From positions 1,736,001 to 1,800,000 of the forward strand of contig JAFCMP010000223.1 in NCBI GenBank assembly GCA_017506865.1: DNA of 64,000 nt, in the 5' to 3' direction. Each line of letters starts with the position of its first letter. Positions within the stretch are counted from its first letter, which is position 1. The translations under genes and the position numbers were made by a program. This DNA comes from Tribonema minus (taxonomy: Eukaryota; Sar; Xanthophyceae; Tribonematales; Tribonemataceae). The notes beneath the pieces are model-generated. The model did no database searches. It saw nothing but the letters and a program-made list of their open reading frames with translations, and was not told where the DNA came from. This document shows positions 43,558-57,000 of this stretch, piece after piece.

Positions 43558-46500
43558 TCATGAGATGATACACGCACACCCCGCCTTCACAGCGCCGCCG
43601 TTGTCACTGCCAGCGGCTGGCGAGCGAACGGGCGAGCGAACAGGGGACCGTACCGGCGAACGCCCGGGCGAATTCGCTGCGCTAGGTGGGCGCGGCGATG
43701 TCTGCTTACTGCCGCCGCCGCTGCCGACGCCGCGCTTGGCCCCGGGGCTGCCGCCGCTGCCGAGTGAGCCGCGTTTGACGCTGTTGCGCTTGACGAGGCC
43801 GCCGCTGCCGCCGCTGCCGCTGCCCATGGTGACGAAGGCTTGCGGCTCGTGGTCGGCCAGGGTTGGGGTCACGTCCTGTGCATGGGTGGCAAAGACAGCA
43901 GCCCAAGGTGAGCGTTGACAAAGGTATGTAGTTGGGAGAGGGTAGAGGTGTCCTCTGAAGCACTGTGAAGCAGTGAGCAGGGTCTCCACAATCGTACAAC
44001 TGATTGTTGCTGCTGCTACAAACCAACGCATCTGACATCAACACCATGCAAAGTCTTGTGGTCCCCACAGGAAACGAGCAGCAATGACCCCACGGGCCCA
44101 TGCCATATGAACGATATAAGATGCGAGTGCGCTACTTTTGTCCTCTGTAGTGTAAGAGTAAAACAGCCCAGCACAGCAGGGAAAGAGGGCAACATTAAGC
44201 GTCACTTCCCGCAAACCTGCACGCCACCCTCGACTGGCAAGACATCTGAAATGAGGCTGACGTCAATGCAGAGCCTCTGAAACGAGGCTGACATCAATTC
44301 AGAGCCTTTTCCGCACAATGCGTCAACCTCGACAGCGCGCCAGTTGACGAAACTCAATCGCCCACAGATCAAGCCTTTAAAAATATGCCCTTGCGAGAAC
44401 GTCGCATTGAGATCATTTGACGGCTTACCGATTTGCGCAATTGTTCCACCTCTGATGTCAGTGCTGCCACATCAGCATCGGACACCGTCTGCAGTGATAG
44501 CGGCCATGTGCAGCAAACAAGAGCGCAATAGAGCTCAGCGCAGCTTGACATGACAAACTTGATTACAGCGGCTTACGGCAGCGAATATCACAGGGCCCAC
44601 CTCAGCATGGGACAGGCCGCCCGTGAGCACTCGCTGTGAGCAAATGAGCAACAATGCAGTCTAAAACAATGGAACCACAGTTGATCCAACGCACGATGCA
44701 ATACAGTAGTTCAGTAGAACATGGATGCATATACACGTTGTGACGTCCCTAGCACAAGCTCCTGAGCACAGGGCACCAGCATGAGCGAACGCAAATGCAT
44801 CTTTGCTGTGCTGTCTGCTCTCGCTGAACACCAACTTTTGGCTGTGCAAAAGAGATAGGTGGAACACAGTGTGCACAGGAGAAGGAGCTACTGCGCGCAT
44901 TCTGCAACAAGGCTGCCATCGATTGGGGAGGCTTGGCAAGGTGCAGTGGTGCTCGCCACTCTCAGCCACCAAGAGCATCACATCGCCGCAGGTATGCGCA
45001 TACACTACACCCCTCCAAATCAAAACAGCTTGATGCCCTGTCATCATGCCACACCAGTGCTCAGCCCCCTGCACAACAATAGACCTTACACCATGTGTGT
45101 TCCTTGCACTGATGCACTTGTTGCCCTTCCTAGCTTCGTGCCCAAAGTCCACTGCCACTACATGGGTGCCTGAGTGCTCTATGTGCGGCTGTTTCATCAT
45201 TTACAAACTTGCAGCACAGCACTGCACCAGACGTCAAGGTGTTGAGACACAAGGTGCTCACCTGGAAGTTGCTATGATATGGGCCACTCAGGACACTTAG
45301 CACCATCTGCAGAAAAGAGCGAACAGGCAGCAGTGACAAATAAGCTCCACCTCTCAAGAACATGAATGTCTGATATAGCTTCACAAACACTCAAGCTCAA
45401 CACCATTGTCAGCGTAGCTTCCAATATTTGTTTTCAAGAAAGCTTGGTTGCAGCCCACAGTGAAGCTTCAGCTGATGTATGTGAGTTCTAACCCTAGAAA
45501 AGCCACTGCAAGGACATCAGGTGCAAAATGTGCAGGAGAGGCTTGCTCATACCCGCAACAGTAGTACCCTCCACGAGTACATGCGGTCTGATGAGTGATT
45601 ATCTGATGAGTGAACATCAACACCTGTATTTGCGCTACTGAGGGCTGCGTGTGACGCAACCTCAACCCGAACCCTACACCTTGCTAGCGTGCCAGCTCTT
45701 AGTCTTGCACTTTCCAGGACGCGTTCGTTTCAATGCTGGTGTCGTTCTGATATGCCAACAAGAATGCGGAGCCCAATGACAGATTCCGTCTTGGCAGGCG
45801 CCTGGAGACTAGGCATGGATCCACCATTCAAAAGCAGATTGATGAGTGAGTGACAGAATTTGCGAGACATCTCTCCTCGGATGCAGGGTAATAGAGGCAC
45901 GTGCTGATGTGAGGGGCGATGAAGCATAGCGATTGATGGCCATAGCAGTACAGACGTAAGCCAAGCTGGCCTAGTTCAAATCGATCCATACCTGCTTCAT
46001 GGCAAGCTCTATGTTGACGTTTGTCTTGGCGCTGGTGGCAAACCAGCTGTCGACTTGATACTTCTCACACAGGCGATCCAGGGTGGCCTTGCTGAATTGC
46101 ACCTGCAGGAGAGCACACAAGGACACACAATGGGGTCAGCGCGCTCCTAAAATTGGGCAGTGCATTTCCAGAATAAGGCTGCAATCATTCAGTGGCAAAA
46201 CGAGAACCAAAAAAGCCTTTTGCCAAGTTCTTGGCTGATGCTGGGAAAATGCACCAGAGCAGCAGTTGAAAAAGGGAATACTTCTGCACATTAAAGCAAA
46301 CCAGCACTGCCATCGGTATTCCACAATGGTTACTTCAAACCACTCGTGCACATTTTGAGTGCTTCAAAGCCATGATGATGCCATGCACTTGAGCCTGATG
46401 TACAATGCTGCCAGGTGGTGGCAGTTAACACTGAGCTGTAACTTACCGACCAGCAATGCCTGGGACCAGTGTGCAACTGACATATGAAACCCCTGCAAAA

Positions 46501-49319
46501 TACACACAATGCCTGCCACAAGCACACAACCCGGTGAGTCAAATGAATTTTGTCACAAAGCCATAGCCGCATGAGAAGCTCAAACAGGTGTTGACTACAC
46601 AAGAAACCAGGGTTGCTTGCTCAAAGGATGTTGCTTTGCACTCACCCCTTCTTCACCAAACATATCTATTTTGTTTGCGAGGACCACCACAGCTATTGGC
46701 GGGCTCTCCGTCTGTTGCCAGCCAAACATGTGTGTACAGGGGCAGCATTGCAGCTTCTGGTGAGCAGGGCTGGCCATGATGACATTAAACGACGTTCAAC
46801 AATGCGATCCAACAACATGAGACGCGATGGCCATTGCTGTTTCTCCGGTAATGCTGCAATCAACAGCACATTGGTTTCAAGGCAGACACAGCCAAGCATG
46901 GCTACATCACAAATAATAACGTGCATGCTGCCACAACAGCATGTTCACATGAAGTGCATGAGAGTCCATTGGTGTGAACAGCGCTTGGGCGCAGCTACTA
47001 CAACAATGACATTAAAGCCGTGACAAAAAGGCAGCTGATGTTGTGCAAGATGTAAGCACAAAATGATCTAAAATAGTGGTCCACTAATCATCAACTGGTT
47101 TAGTGGTGGTACGCTGTAGCATGAGGTTGGCCACGTCAGAACAAACAACAAGCAAAACTTGATCGACTCCGTTTAGTGACCTGCCTGCAATGGCTACACG
47201 TGCTGCCACTGCCATCAGCGCCATCATATAACAATGCGCACGCTGTGGACTCAACCAACTTCAATTGTATACAACACTCTACGGTCAGCGAACCTGCTCC
47301 ATGCATTCAAATCTGTGAATGCTCTGGCATCAAAACTCATGTCACACCAACAACATGGTGCAGCCAATTAGAAAACATGCCCAAAAAAATGCCCAATCTG
47401 TGGGGTGCTAAGAGCTCACTGGACACCGCAGCTGGACAACACATCTATTTGACTATCACAATGTATGCTACTTCACAATGGAAGTACAATGATGCAGTAG
47501 CAACATGCATGTCTATACAATGGCTTCGGCACGAGCGCCGTCCACTGCACCAAATTTGCCACTGCGTGCAATTATTATGTATGCTACATAAGTAAAAGGA
47601 AGGCCCTCCCTGATACCTCCGGAGGTAGGGGGCAAGGGACCCCTACTGCGTGTGGACGACTAGGTTAGTACGATGTAGTACCTATGTACTTGCATACCTG
47701 AGCAACGGTTTCGTCAATGCGCGCCTTCCACTGCAACATCTTTGCCACTGTGTGCATTTATCATGTAAGCTACACAAGTACTTTTGATTCGTTTTCATAC
47801 GCTACACAAGTACAATGCAGAAGCTAGCTACATACATACCTGAGCAACGGTTTCGTCAATTAGCGCCTTCCACTGCAACATCTTTGCCACCGTGTGCGGC
47901 TGCGTGATGTCCACCACAATGAAGGCCCCGTGCACCCCCTGGAAGTGATTCCCATTCACCTGCTGCGTCCCCTCCTTTTTCTCCGCCAAGTTCCACAGCG
48001 CTAACCGCACCATCTGCGCAACCAGAGACCGAGAGGGTACGCGTGGGTCGCAGGGAGAAAGCTGCAGCATGGGCACTGAAATTGAGCGATATGCAGCCTG
48101 CAACATAGCTGATGGATAGCATACAAGCGTGTGCAAACCAAACCACATTCAAACAGCAAGCATGCAATCTCATTTAGGGTCATTCATGCTTCAGTGGCGC
48201 GGCTCGTGATTTTAACCGGTACGGACTTAGCCATAGCCATACTCAGCGGCCATGCCTAATGAAAACAAAGCCGCAGATGCAGCACGTGAATTGGTGGAAA
48301 GTTGAGCTTGAGTACGATCTGCCGTGCTGTGCCAAGTAATATAAACGAAAACGAATCAAAAGATTGTAGACATAAACAATCGCTCCCAGAAACCAATCAG
48401 CCTATCTGAGCATCATAAGACACTGATGTTGGCACCTCAAATGCAAGCCTGCTTGATCGCTATCGACCAGGCAGCGACATGCAATTTGCGGCATTCACAG
48501 CTTGAAGCTAATGAGTCCGCAAATCAGTACTAACACTCAGGCGCACGTGCACACGCGCAAGCGAATGGCATTGCCATTGCAGAAAGTTGTAATGCACACC
48601 CGCACTGACCTGAGTGCCTACGGTAATTGACGTCTGACTGAAGTCAACTGCCACCGTCGGTTTGTGCGCAGGATCAAATCTGTTGCTGGCAAAGCGCTGT
48701 GTCACCGCCGTTTTTCCTGTTGCGCTGTCGCCCAGCAGCAATATCTTGAGCTTTGCAGGCCCCAGGTGAGGGCTGTCATATTTTTCGGCTCTGCAGACAC
48801 ACACGCAAACATGCGGTTGTGACAAAATCAAGCACAGGTTTGGACGCAGATGTGCACACAGAATGCTAAAGCAGGACGACTAACAACAAATGTCATGACA
48901 ATGCTGCAGCCAACGTACAACCAGCATGGGATCTTGAGTAAACAAAAGGACCCTTGTTGTAAGGGTAGTGACGTCCTCGCCTCATGTACTTGCCGGTGCC
49001 GCAATTCACTGCGCACAACTCACTGCACTGCTGCGTCACATCTTGTTGAAGTTCTCTACTCGTTTTGCCTGCACCGCACTCCAGCATTATGTTACAGCTT
49101 TGTTATGAAAGATAGCTTGTCAAACCCTTGCAATAGGCCTTGTTGATTGTCAAAGAAGAAAACAACACGCTGCAGAGAGTTGCAGATGAAGTTGTTGGTG
49201 CATTACGCTTACGCATGGGCTTCCCGGCTTGAACTTCATTGAAAGTGGCTCACGGTATTCACTTGCACCCTTGACTTGTGGCGTGCACATGCGACATACC
49301 TGCTAGAACGCCTGTTCAT
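43558..49319 (-). CDS. Rab32-like small GTPase with degenerate G3 box and CAAX end
   Basis: Eight exons in phase: 49300-49319 (20 bases, ATG start), 48610-48790, 47840-48013, 46646-46711, 45992-46102, 45262-45306, 44429-44488 and 43558-43875, giving 324 residues. Motifs: G1 GDSATGKT (27-34), switch I HKPTVAVDF with Thr52, G4 LANKID (138-141), and G5 FATSAK (168-173). ANKxD and the S-A-K-T-N-V-N-I-E string point to the Rab32/38 group. The G3 box, normally WDxAGQE, reads WNLAEKKE: Asp to Asn75, Gly to Glu78 and Gln to Lys79. Magnesium binding and hydrolysis are therefore probably lost (inference). A short coiled-coil exon (DVAALTSEVEQLRKS) and a Ser/Pro-rich tail with SPVRSPVRSP repeats follow. 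The end is CACIIS, a CIIS farnesyl-type CAAX box. The very short first exon is the least certain part. Confidence 0.88.
47693..47897 (-). repeat. Extra copy of the Rab32-like exon 3 end and donor in intron 3
   Basis: Bases 47693-47757 repeat 47833-47897, the last 58 bases of exon 3 plus its GTATG donor. On the - strand the copy encodes VAKMLQWKARIDETVAQ with an intact donor and a single residue change in this stretch. An older, more decayed copy (matching CCACTGC and TTTGCCACTGCGTGCA) is visible at about 47540-47580. The flank TAAGCTACACAAGTAC is repeated as well, so the unit is about 140 bases. Confidence 0.88.
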
Positions 49320-49816
49320 GACCGCCGGCTCCAGTGATATTCTGCAAACAAAACAGCACACAGCGCCGCGATCAGAATCTGAAACTGCAAAAAATGTTCA
49401 ACTTGTTGGCCCGACGTTGAGTCCTGGTAGCAGCTGTCTGCAAAGCTAGTCAGGGGAGCAAGGATATTATGAGCACCGCTGCTTGTGATAAGCAGCAGGG
49501 CAGGCACAACACACACCTTCTGAGGTCCTTCTCCCTTGAATTGCTGTCATGTTGATGTGGCACTGGCGAAGTGTCTGCGCCGCCGCGCACGGAGGCCTTG
49601 CGGGGCAGAGCAGGCGGCGCCATTCGTGCTGGTACCAGTCACTACTACTTATGGTCAGTTGCCTCTTTGCATCGCCAGCACACACCGCGTCTGTGTCCTT
49701 CCCGCTCGATGGTGAATCTAACTCTGAGTCTGTGAGTCTCCCTGGTACGGTAGGTACAAAAGGCTCCAGACAAAAAGACGCTCATGCAAAAGCAAGGTTC
49801 TCAAGACAAAAGGAGC
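49320..49816. promoter_or_regulatory. Shared 5' region of the Rab32-like (-) and plastid-protein (+) genes
   Basis: The start codons are 497 bases apart and face away from each other. The region must hold both promoters, and possibly an upstream non-coding exon of the Rab32-like gene: a GCAG acceptor lies just before 49345 on the - strand. Confidence 0.4.
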
Positions 49817-52800
49817 ATGATGGTGCGGTGCGCAGCGCTCTGTGTGGCGGGTCTCGTGACCGGGGTGACCTGCTTCGTCCCACTGGGCCCTGCCCTCTCT
49901 ACCGTGCGCAGGTCAGCCTTGAGTCCGCGCGATCATGAGAGCGGCTCGATTACAAATTTTGGATCCTGTGGCTAATCAGCTTCCACCGGCCACCTGATCG
50001 CATCTAGAGAGCTGGCCTGACTAGCCTAGTCACTTGCATAGATTTGTCTAATCTCTCAAGGCTGCCAGACCTGTCCTTGACCCTTAGGTTGAAGTACGCC
50101 GTATCCTTGCTGGGAAGAAGCCTAGTGCTGCCGAACCCAGCTCTGCCGGCATAGTCGCAAGGCGTGACTGTGTCTCAGCCTCTACAACTTCATTTCGACA
50201 CGCTCGCTCGTCTGGGTGTCTCCCTTTGATGTTTTGACGCCGCCACCTTGTGTCACTCCTTCCATCAGATCTCCTTCATATGGCACCTGCACAAGAATGA
50301 GCGCTTCGCTGACCGGTGACCCCATGCTGAAGCCCCTGGGTGCCGATGACTATATGGCAGTTGGACTGGCGCTTTGCTACGTCATGGGGGAGTCAAACAA
50401 GCCTGAAGGTGCGATGTATTTGCAGTAAATTCTCTTGTGTCATCTGTGGTTTGGCTTTTTGCCATGCATCTGTGTCACAGCATCTTCTTGGTCCATGGCG
50501 TTTTTGACTAGCAACGTCAAACCATAAATTACTTGTGCGCCTCTTCTTACTCCTGCCACTTCATGAATGGGCAGGTCCCGGATTCGTCAACATAATTTGC
50601 TTGGCCTCAATCACAAAGTTAACCATGTGTTCTTGACGCATAAGTACATTTTTCAGAAAACTCACTTGCATGCCAGTCACTACATGTTCAACACATCGTT
50701 CATTCAATCATTCATGTCATTCATTCATAATTGCGGCTTCACGCGCGTCCTGGCTTTCTCCTTCTGCTGAATGGTGATCACCAATGCAGCAATGCAATCG
50801 CCAATGCACGTGCCTGTGCTCGCACGATGTTGCTGTCTGCTGCAGAGCAATATGTGTTTGAACCGCTGACGGCTGGCACTCTGGAGACCATTCACCTTGG
50901 CGTGGAGACCTCTTACAAATGTGTCATGGGCCTCAAGGTGAGCGTCGCATGATTTGATTAGGGTTGGTCAATTGTTGAGATTTCATTTATGGTACGGAGC
51001 AATTTTTGTATGTGCATGTTCACCACAAGTACAAGGTTTATCATAAGTCCAGGTTTGGCAATTGCACGAGCAGAACGTGCACGTCCCGCCATCAGCTTTA
51101 AGTCAGGGGTGTTAATTGATTAAACCATGACCAAAACACACAACAACATTGTCCATATCTTGCAGGTGTAGGCTTGCGCGTGAGTAGAGCCCAATGCCCC
51201 CGCCCGCCTCATCATCTTTCACAACAGAACATGCAAGACGCCCAATGTCGCCTCGAACGCACTTGTGGTGTTTGTTCTGCATCCTGCCAGCCAAGGCCTT
51301 GCGACTGGGACAGTGAACGCCTGTGGCAGCAATCACTTCACTGCCATAGCGTTCAGTCTGATGTGCCATAGTCGCACCAGTGTTGTCTGCAGAGCTGTTT
51401 CTTGCCAACCAAATGCTTGCAGCTGCTGCTGCTGCAGCCACTGCCCCCTGAGAAATTATCTGACATCAGCCTCTCAGATGCTCTCGAGAGAGGTGGCGAG
51501 CAGCAAGCTTGGCGGTATGTGTTGGTTACAGACGTGTATGTTGCATGCTCTTTCTGCTCACAGCTCAGGTTCAAGGCAATCTCCAAAGGTCTGCTTAACG
51601 CCATGCTTTTGATACCAACGTGCTTGATTCAAGGCTGTGGGCTCGCTAAAATGGTTTCATTGTTGATCATCTCCCTCGCGACCGTTGCATGCAGGCCGGG
51701 GACTACTTCATTGGCGACCCTTCAGCGCCCACGGGAGTCAATGTTGAAGTTCTGTCGCCTCTGCTGCAGAATGGCGAAAACGCAATCGTAAGTAATTTCT
51801 TACTAGTGTACCCTCACCGCAACGCCGCACTTGTTTTGAGTGTTTGGAACCAGAAGCTTGCTGCTTTGAACCACCAGAAGCTTGCTGCTTCGCAAGCAAC
51901 TTAGTGATGCCTTGCCTGTCTGAAGCATGCATCCAAGCAATCCTGTGCTGCATGTGGTGCAGATAACTTTGGCATGCACTGCATCCTAAAACTCAAGTTT
52001 CTACCATCCAATGTGCTAATGATGTCCACACATAAGGTAACTGTGAGTGATGAGTAATGTGTCATGTCAGCAGCGGTACATATGGGCACCAGTGTAGAGT
52101 GTCGAACAGCAATATTATGAATGTATATCCTAGCTAATGACAGCTACATAAGCGTGCTTGTGACAACTTTTGTAATTCGTGCAAGCATTTATCACAAACA
52201 CACCTCATCGATGTGCAGTTTTCTGACAGTTCATCTGGCGCAACACATGTGATCCGCAACTGCTTTGCTACACCATCTCTGAACCACTGCGTGGAGGTGT
52301 TTTGGCGACGTCATACAGCATCAGGCTCAGCAAGCGTTGCTGAAGTGCTTGCCATCTGCCTTGTGTTGTTGCAGCTCTGTGAAAACGCGGTGGAGCGCTC
52401 TCTGGCGGCGGCGCGTACCATGCGAAGGCGCAAGGAGGGACAGCTGGTGGCGGTCGGCGCGACGCGCTCTAACTTCAACTTCCAGATCGTGCGAAAGCGC
52501 ATTCTGAACCAGGTGAAGAGGGGGCTCAAATCTCATCATCATGCGATTCCAGAGCCTGCATGCATGCTTCATAATTACTTGGCACACAGTGTCTCATAAT
52601 GCAATTGGTTCAATGCACTGCAGCAACTTCCAGGTTGAACGAAAGCACGTCACAGATCATAATGACACAAGGCACAGAAGGCAACTCAGAGTGCGCGTGG
52701 AGGATTCTGCAGCACTATGAAGCCTATATATCAATGAAGTAGTGCACTCATGCTTGCAATGTGCTCACAAGGTTTGCTGAGGATGCACGTAATGAACCGT

Positions 52801-53113
52801 CGCGCATGCAGGATGTTGCATGGCCATTGACCGTCGTGAAGCCTGCGCTGTGATACTGTCAATTCAGGATGTTGCATGGCCATTGACCATTGTGCTGCGA
52901 TACTGTCACCTCTACTCCAGAGCACGATGTTTCTGCGCGCTCTTTTGTCAATCCTCTTTCACTCACTCCTCACAAGTACGCTGCATCAATGCCCTTGTGG
53001 TGCAGGTCTACGAGCCATCTTTTGCGGACAACGTGAAGCAGGACAAGTCCATTGACGTCTACGGGCGCGATGACGACAACGCTGCGGAAGTGGCAAAACT
53101 CGAGAACCTCTAG
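49817..53113 (+). CDS. Plastid-targeted protein of unknown function
   Basis: Six exons in phase: 49817-49911, 50296-50408, 50846-50937, 51695-51787, 52375-52512 and 53006-53113 (TAG), giving 212 residues. The N-terminus MMVRCAALCVAGLVTGVTC is a hydrophobic signal peptide, followed at once by FVPLGPALSTVRR. Phe at the +1 position of the transit peptide is the mark of proteins sent into red-derived complex plastids. The mature part has LGADDYMAVGLALCYVMGES, EQYVFEPLTAGTLETIHLGV, GDYFIGDPSAPTGVNVEVL, a basic helix AVERSLAAARTMRRRKEGQL and an acidic end (DDDNAAEVAKLENL). I do not recognise the family and do not assign a function. A start at an upstream in-frame Met (49784) is possible but would spoil the signal peptide. 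Confidence 0.75.
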
Positions 53114-54048
53114 ACGCAAGTACTCATTGAGTGCTCGTGCTCAGAGCTTGCCTTCAACTCTTGTGTTCTGTACTTACCATTGGTGCATTTTTCCACTACA
53201 GCGCCTCGCTAATGGCACGGGCTAGACTTTTTGTACCACAATTGTGCTTGTGAACGCCCCTCTACAGTATCTGCATCCTGTGGGCGGTGCTGCTTGCTGC
53301 TTGCTTTCTTTTTTTTCAAATGATTTCGTTTTTGACGGTTTGTATGAAACCAGATGCTCCCCACTCCAAGAAGCTTGCTGCGACTGTGACTGTGGCTTGT
53401 TCATCTTGAAAACGCACCCTGAAACATTATCACTGCACCCTTGAGCTCGATGGTGTGTCTTTTTCGTGAGTGCAAAGCTCGCTTTGCCAACGCGAGTCAA
53501 ACCAGATGTCATCTGGCGGTAGCCAGGTTTGGTGCGCACCGATGTGACCGGCTATATTACGCAGCCGTACAGCTGGCGAATCAGCGCGCAGGCTACAGTT
53601 TGCTCCTGTCTCACAGCTTAGGTCTAAAAGCTCCTGTCTCTGCCTCACGGCTCAATCACGCCAACGTGCGTACGCACCATCCCCCGTGCAATCAGGCAAC
53701 ATGCTAGGTCACCTGCATTTGTCAGCAATGCCTATCGTTTGCATGCACATACCAATCCCGTCGGGCTGCTTTAGACAGCGTCAGCTCCAGCAGGCAGCTT
53801 CACCTGCCAGTGTCTACAGAAGCGAGATGTGATTTCCAGTTCGTAGGGACCTGAGTTGCTGCTCGATGATGGTGGTGCGAAGTGTGATGCTTGCTGGGAC
53901 AGCTAACAGCGCGGGTGATGCTTGGTGGACGCCGGAGCGGCGGTAGCGGCATGCCATCCAGGGGGGGGCTGCTGTAAAGGCACCGAGGGAGCCAAATCAC
54001 ATAACCGTTCTCTATCACTGCAAGACCTGCTCGAGGAGCTTGCCTCAA
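53114..54048. other. Gap between the plastid-protein gene and the RWP-RK gene
   Basis: Both neighbours are on the + strand. This holds the 3' end of one and the promoter, and perhaps an upstream exon, of the other. Nothing else is supported. Confidence 0.45.
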
Positions 54049-57000
54049 ATGCAAAGGGGGCGTGAGGGCGGCGACGAGCCGCAGAGGCAGCCCGGCTCGC
54101 CGCTGCAACCCCACGAGCTGGAGGAGTGGATGCAGCAGAGCGGTACCGGCTGGGACGAGGCGCCCAACAGGTTGAGAGCTTCCATGCACCAGCAGCAAAC
54201 AGGTGAAGGGGAAGGCGAGGAGCGGCAGGAGGGCGGCGTCAAAGATGAAGAGAGCGAGGAATTATACGATGACAATCCCTACGTATCCGCGGCTGCTTCG
54301 CAAGGTGAGGATCCTGAGGATCTGGTGCGCAATCTTGCCGTTCTGCGATTCGGTGCATGTCGCTGAGGCCACTAGGTACTGTAGTACGTAGCTGCCGCAT
54401 TGTGCGATGTAGACGGTGGCACATGTGCGGCAACGGCCTACTGAGCGTTCGGAACTATTGCGGCAAGGCTATTGACAAGCCATGATTTCCCTGTTGCTGT
54501 CCGTATGCGAGCAGGAGCTTCTTCTGGCGCCGCCGGCATGTACGGGAGCGAAGGCCGCGTGACCAGGTGCGCGTGCATGAGTGCTGCGACTGTTTAGTGT
54601 CACCAACTATAATGTCGATGTGCTACGAATGGGCGTCGCCATCTTGCCCCCTGTCACGAGCATAACTGGCGTTCCGCAAGGCATCTGACCAGTTTTAAAA
54701 TCACGGGGCAACAGCCCTCTCTGTCCGGCGAGTCGGTCAGCTCCGCGATACAGTTGCAGTGATTGTGTCAGCTTACATGTACATGAACTCCAAGTACCGA
54801 TTCATGTACATCGCATCGAGTTCGCATGATTGCACATCGTCGACCCTGTTTTTGACAGTTGGTGTTTTGTCGCTGCGATGCGAGGCTGCAGATCACGGGG
54901 GCGGCCACCGAAGCAGGCGATGTCGGACGCAGGGAGCGGGAGTGATGATGATGATGCATCACATACCTCAAGCACAGGAGGCAGGAAAAGGGCACCGGTG
55001 AGTGTCACACTGGAACCGCAGGTTCAGAATTAAGCCGAGTCAGTTGAAGTAGTAGGACATGCTCGGATCCCACACAAGAGGTCAGTCAACACCAGCATAC
55101 ATACAGTAACACTGGCGCTGCTTCCATGACGAGGACAGGCTGCCGACCGAGCTTGCGAGTTGCACAAGTTCCTTTAGAAGTGTTTGTCAGGGTTACACCT
55201 TCTGATGCCACTGTGGCCACATTGTGTGGGCACTGGAAGGCATATCTTAAACGGGTGTGAATGTGTCGACGTATCATCAGCGGCATCCATTTCGTCCGTG
55301 TATGCAGAGCTTGTGCTCATGCATGCACGAGACGTCACACGGTGCACGAGAGCGCCAGTCGCCCACTGTCTCTGAGGGCCCTTGAACGAGTTCAACTTAT
55401 GTGACAGTGTTGTGTGGCAAAGCTGGCCATGTAGCTGCTGCTGTGCCTTCGTCGGTTGCAGCTGTCACGGCCGTGTGCCATTTGCATTAAGCAATTCGAT
55501 TCACCACAACAATGTGGCCCGGTGAAGGCCTTGCTGGATCACTGCCCGTATACGCATGTAGTATAGTTGCTGCAGAGTCAAGCAGAAGCCCGAGCCCAGA
55601 CAACACTTGCAGTGCGAGCACACTTTCTGATGCCGCAGCCTTGCTTCGCGAATGCACCTCGAATGCCTGAATGCTGCCAGCTCTGACCATACACGGAGCT
55701 GCAGCCCTACAGAGGCATTGTGTACCCTCCAGACTGGCGCCCAAGTTTCTAGGGCTCGTTTGTGGACCACTTGCGTCAGTGCTCTAACTCAAGCACAAGG
55801 CTACCGTAGCATTTTGGGCAGGTGATCTTATATGAATTGCATCTTGGCTGCTGGCCGCACAGAGCCTCTCATGAGAGTTAGCGTGTTTGTGGTAACCTGG
55901 TCCACAAATAAAGAGATCCTGACCCTGTTTTGACACCATGTAGGCATTTTCAGTCTGGTGGGCAGCTCGCGCCAGCCAAACAGAGTTACGCTTTGCAGTC
56001 ACTCCTCATGTGGGCTGCACGCTTCAAAAGGCTGAACGCACAAGGACCCATATGGCTGCAACTTGCACAGTGAGACGCGCGAGCTTTGTCACCGTTACTG
56101 ACAGCTCCATGTTGCACACTGCGTACCAGGATGGAGCTGCTGTTTGTGCGCAATGAGCATGCATCCTCTCCTCCACAACGTGGCGTTTCTGCTGCAAGTC
56201 ACATGTCAATCTCCCTGCCGTATCATCCGTCCGTACTCACGCTTGTGTGTGTCCGCTACGGCACGGGCTGTTCCCTTTGCACGAAAGGATCAGTTGTGAC
56301 TGCTTGCAATACCAGCTGCGGCAATGTGGAGTAATTTGGAGCTCAAGACAGCCATGTCAAGGAGATTGTGTTGTCAAGCACAACGGCTCACTCAACAGGT
56401 GGAGCCAACTTGCTCAGTGCACCTTTTCTGGCATGCATACCTGCTGGCGCCTTCACCAACAACAAGCGTGCTGCGCATGTTGCTGTTGGCCAGGCCGTAC
56501 GACATCGGCTCTTCATGGATGACATAGCTCGCAACATATCGGCTTCTCAGCTGCGCAGCATGTTCCATCTGCCCCTCAAAGTGGCTGCCCGTGAGCTCAA
56601 CGTCAGTGTGACCACCATGAAGCGGCTCTGCAGGTGAGCGTCACTTCCACTTGAAGATGCTCAATAAGAGTCAAAAAGAAGTGACTGGCCAATGCACATA
56701 TCAGTCATCACCTACCCACGACTCGCACCTGCGCAGCGGTCAGCCAGTGCCATCGTTCATCGTTCTGTTTGGCAGACTGGTTGCAAGTAGTTGCCACATG
56801 CTGACCTGCATTCTAAGAGTGGGTTGTGGACAAACTTCATTTGCTTCATCTGCAGCACATTCTTTCTTGACCTCACCAGCAGTTCATTCAGTCCATTGTG
56901 GTTGCAGCATGGGCTTCATTTCCCTCTTAGGCATCGGCACCTCCTCTGCAGGATCATGCACAGGTGCCATCCACGATGCATCAGTGACGGCCACCATGAC

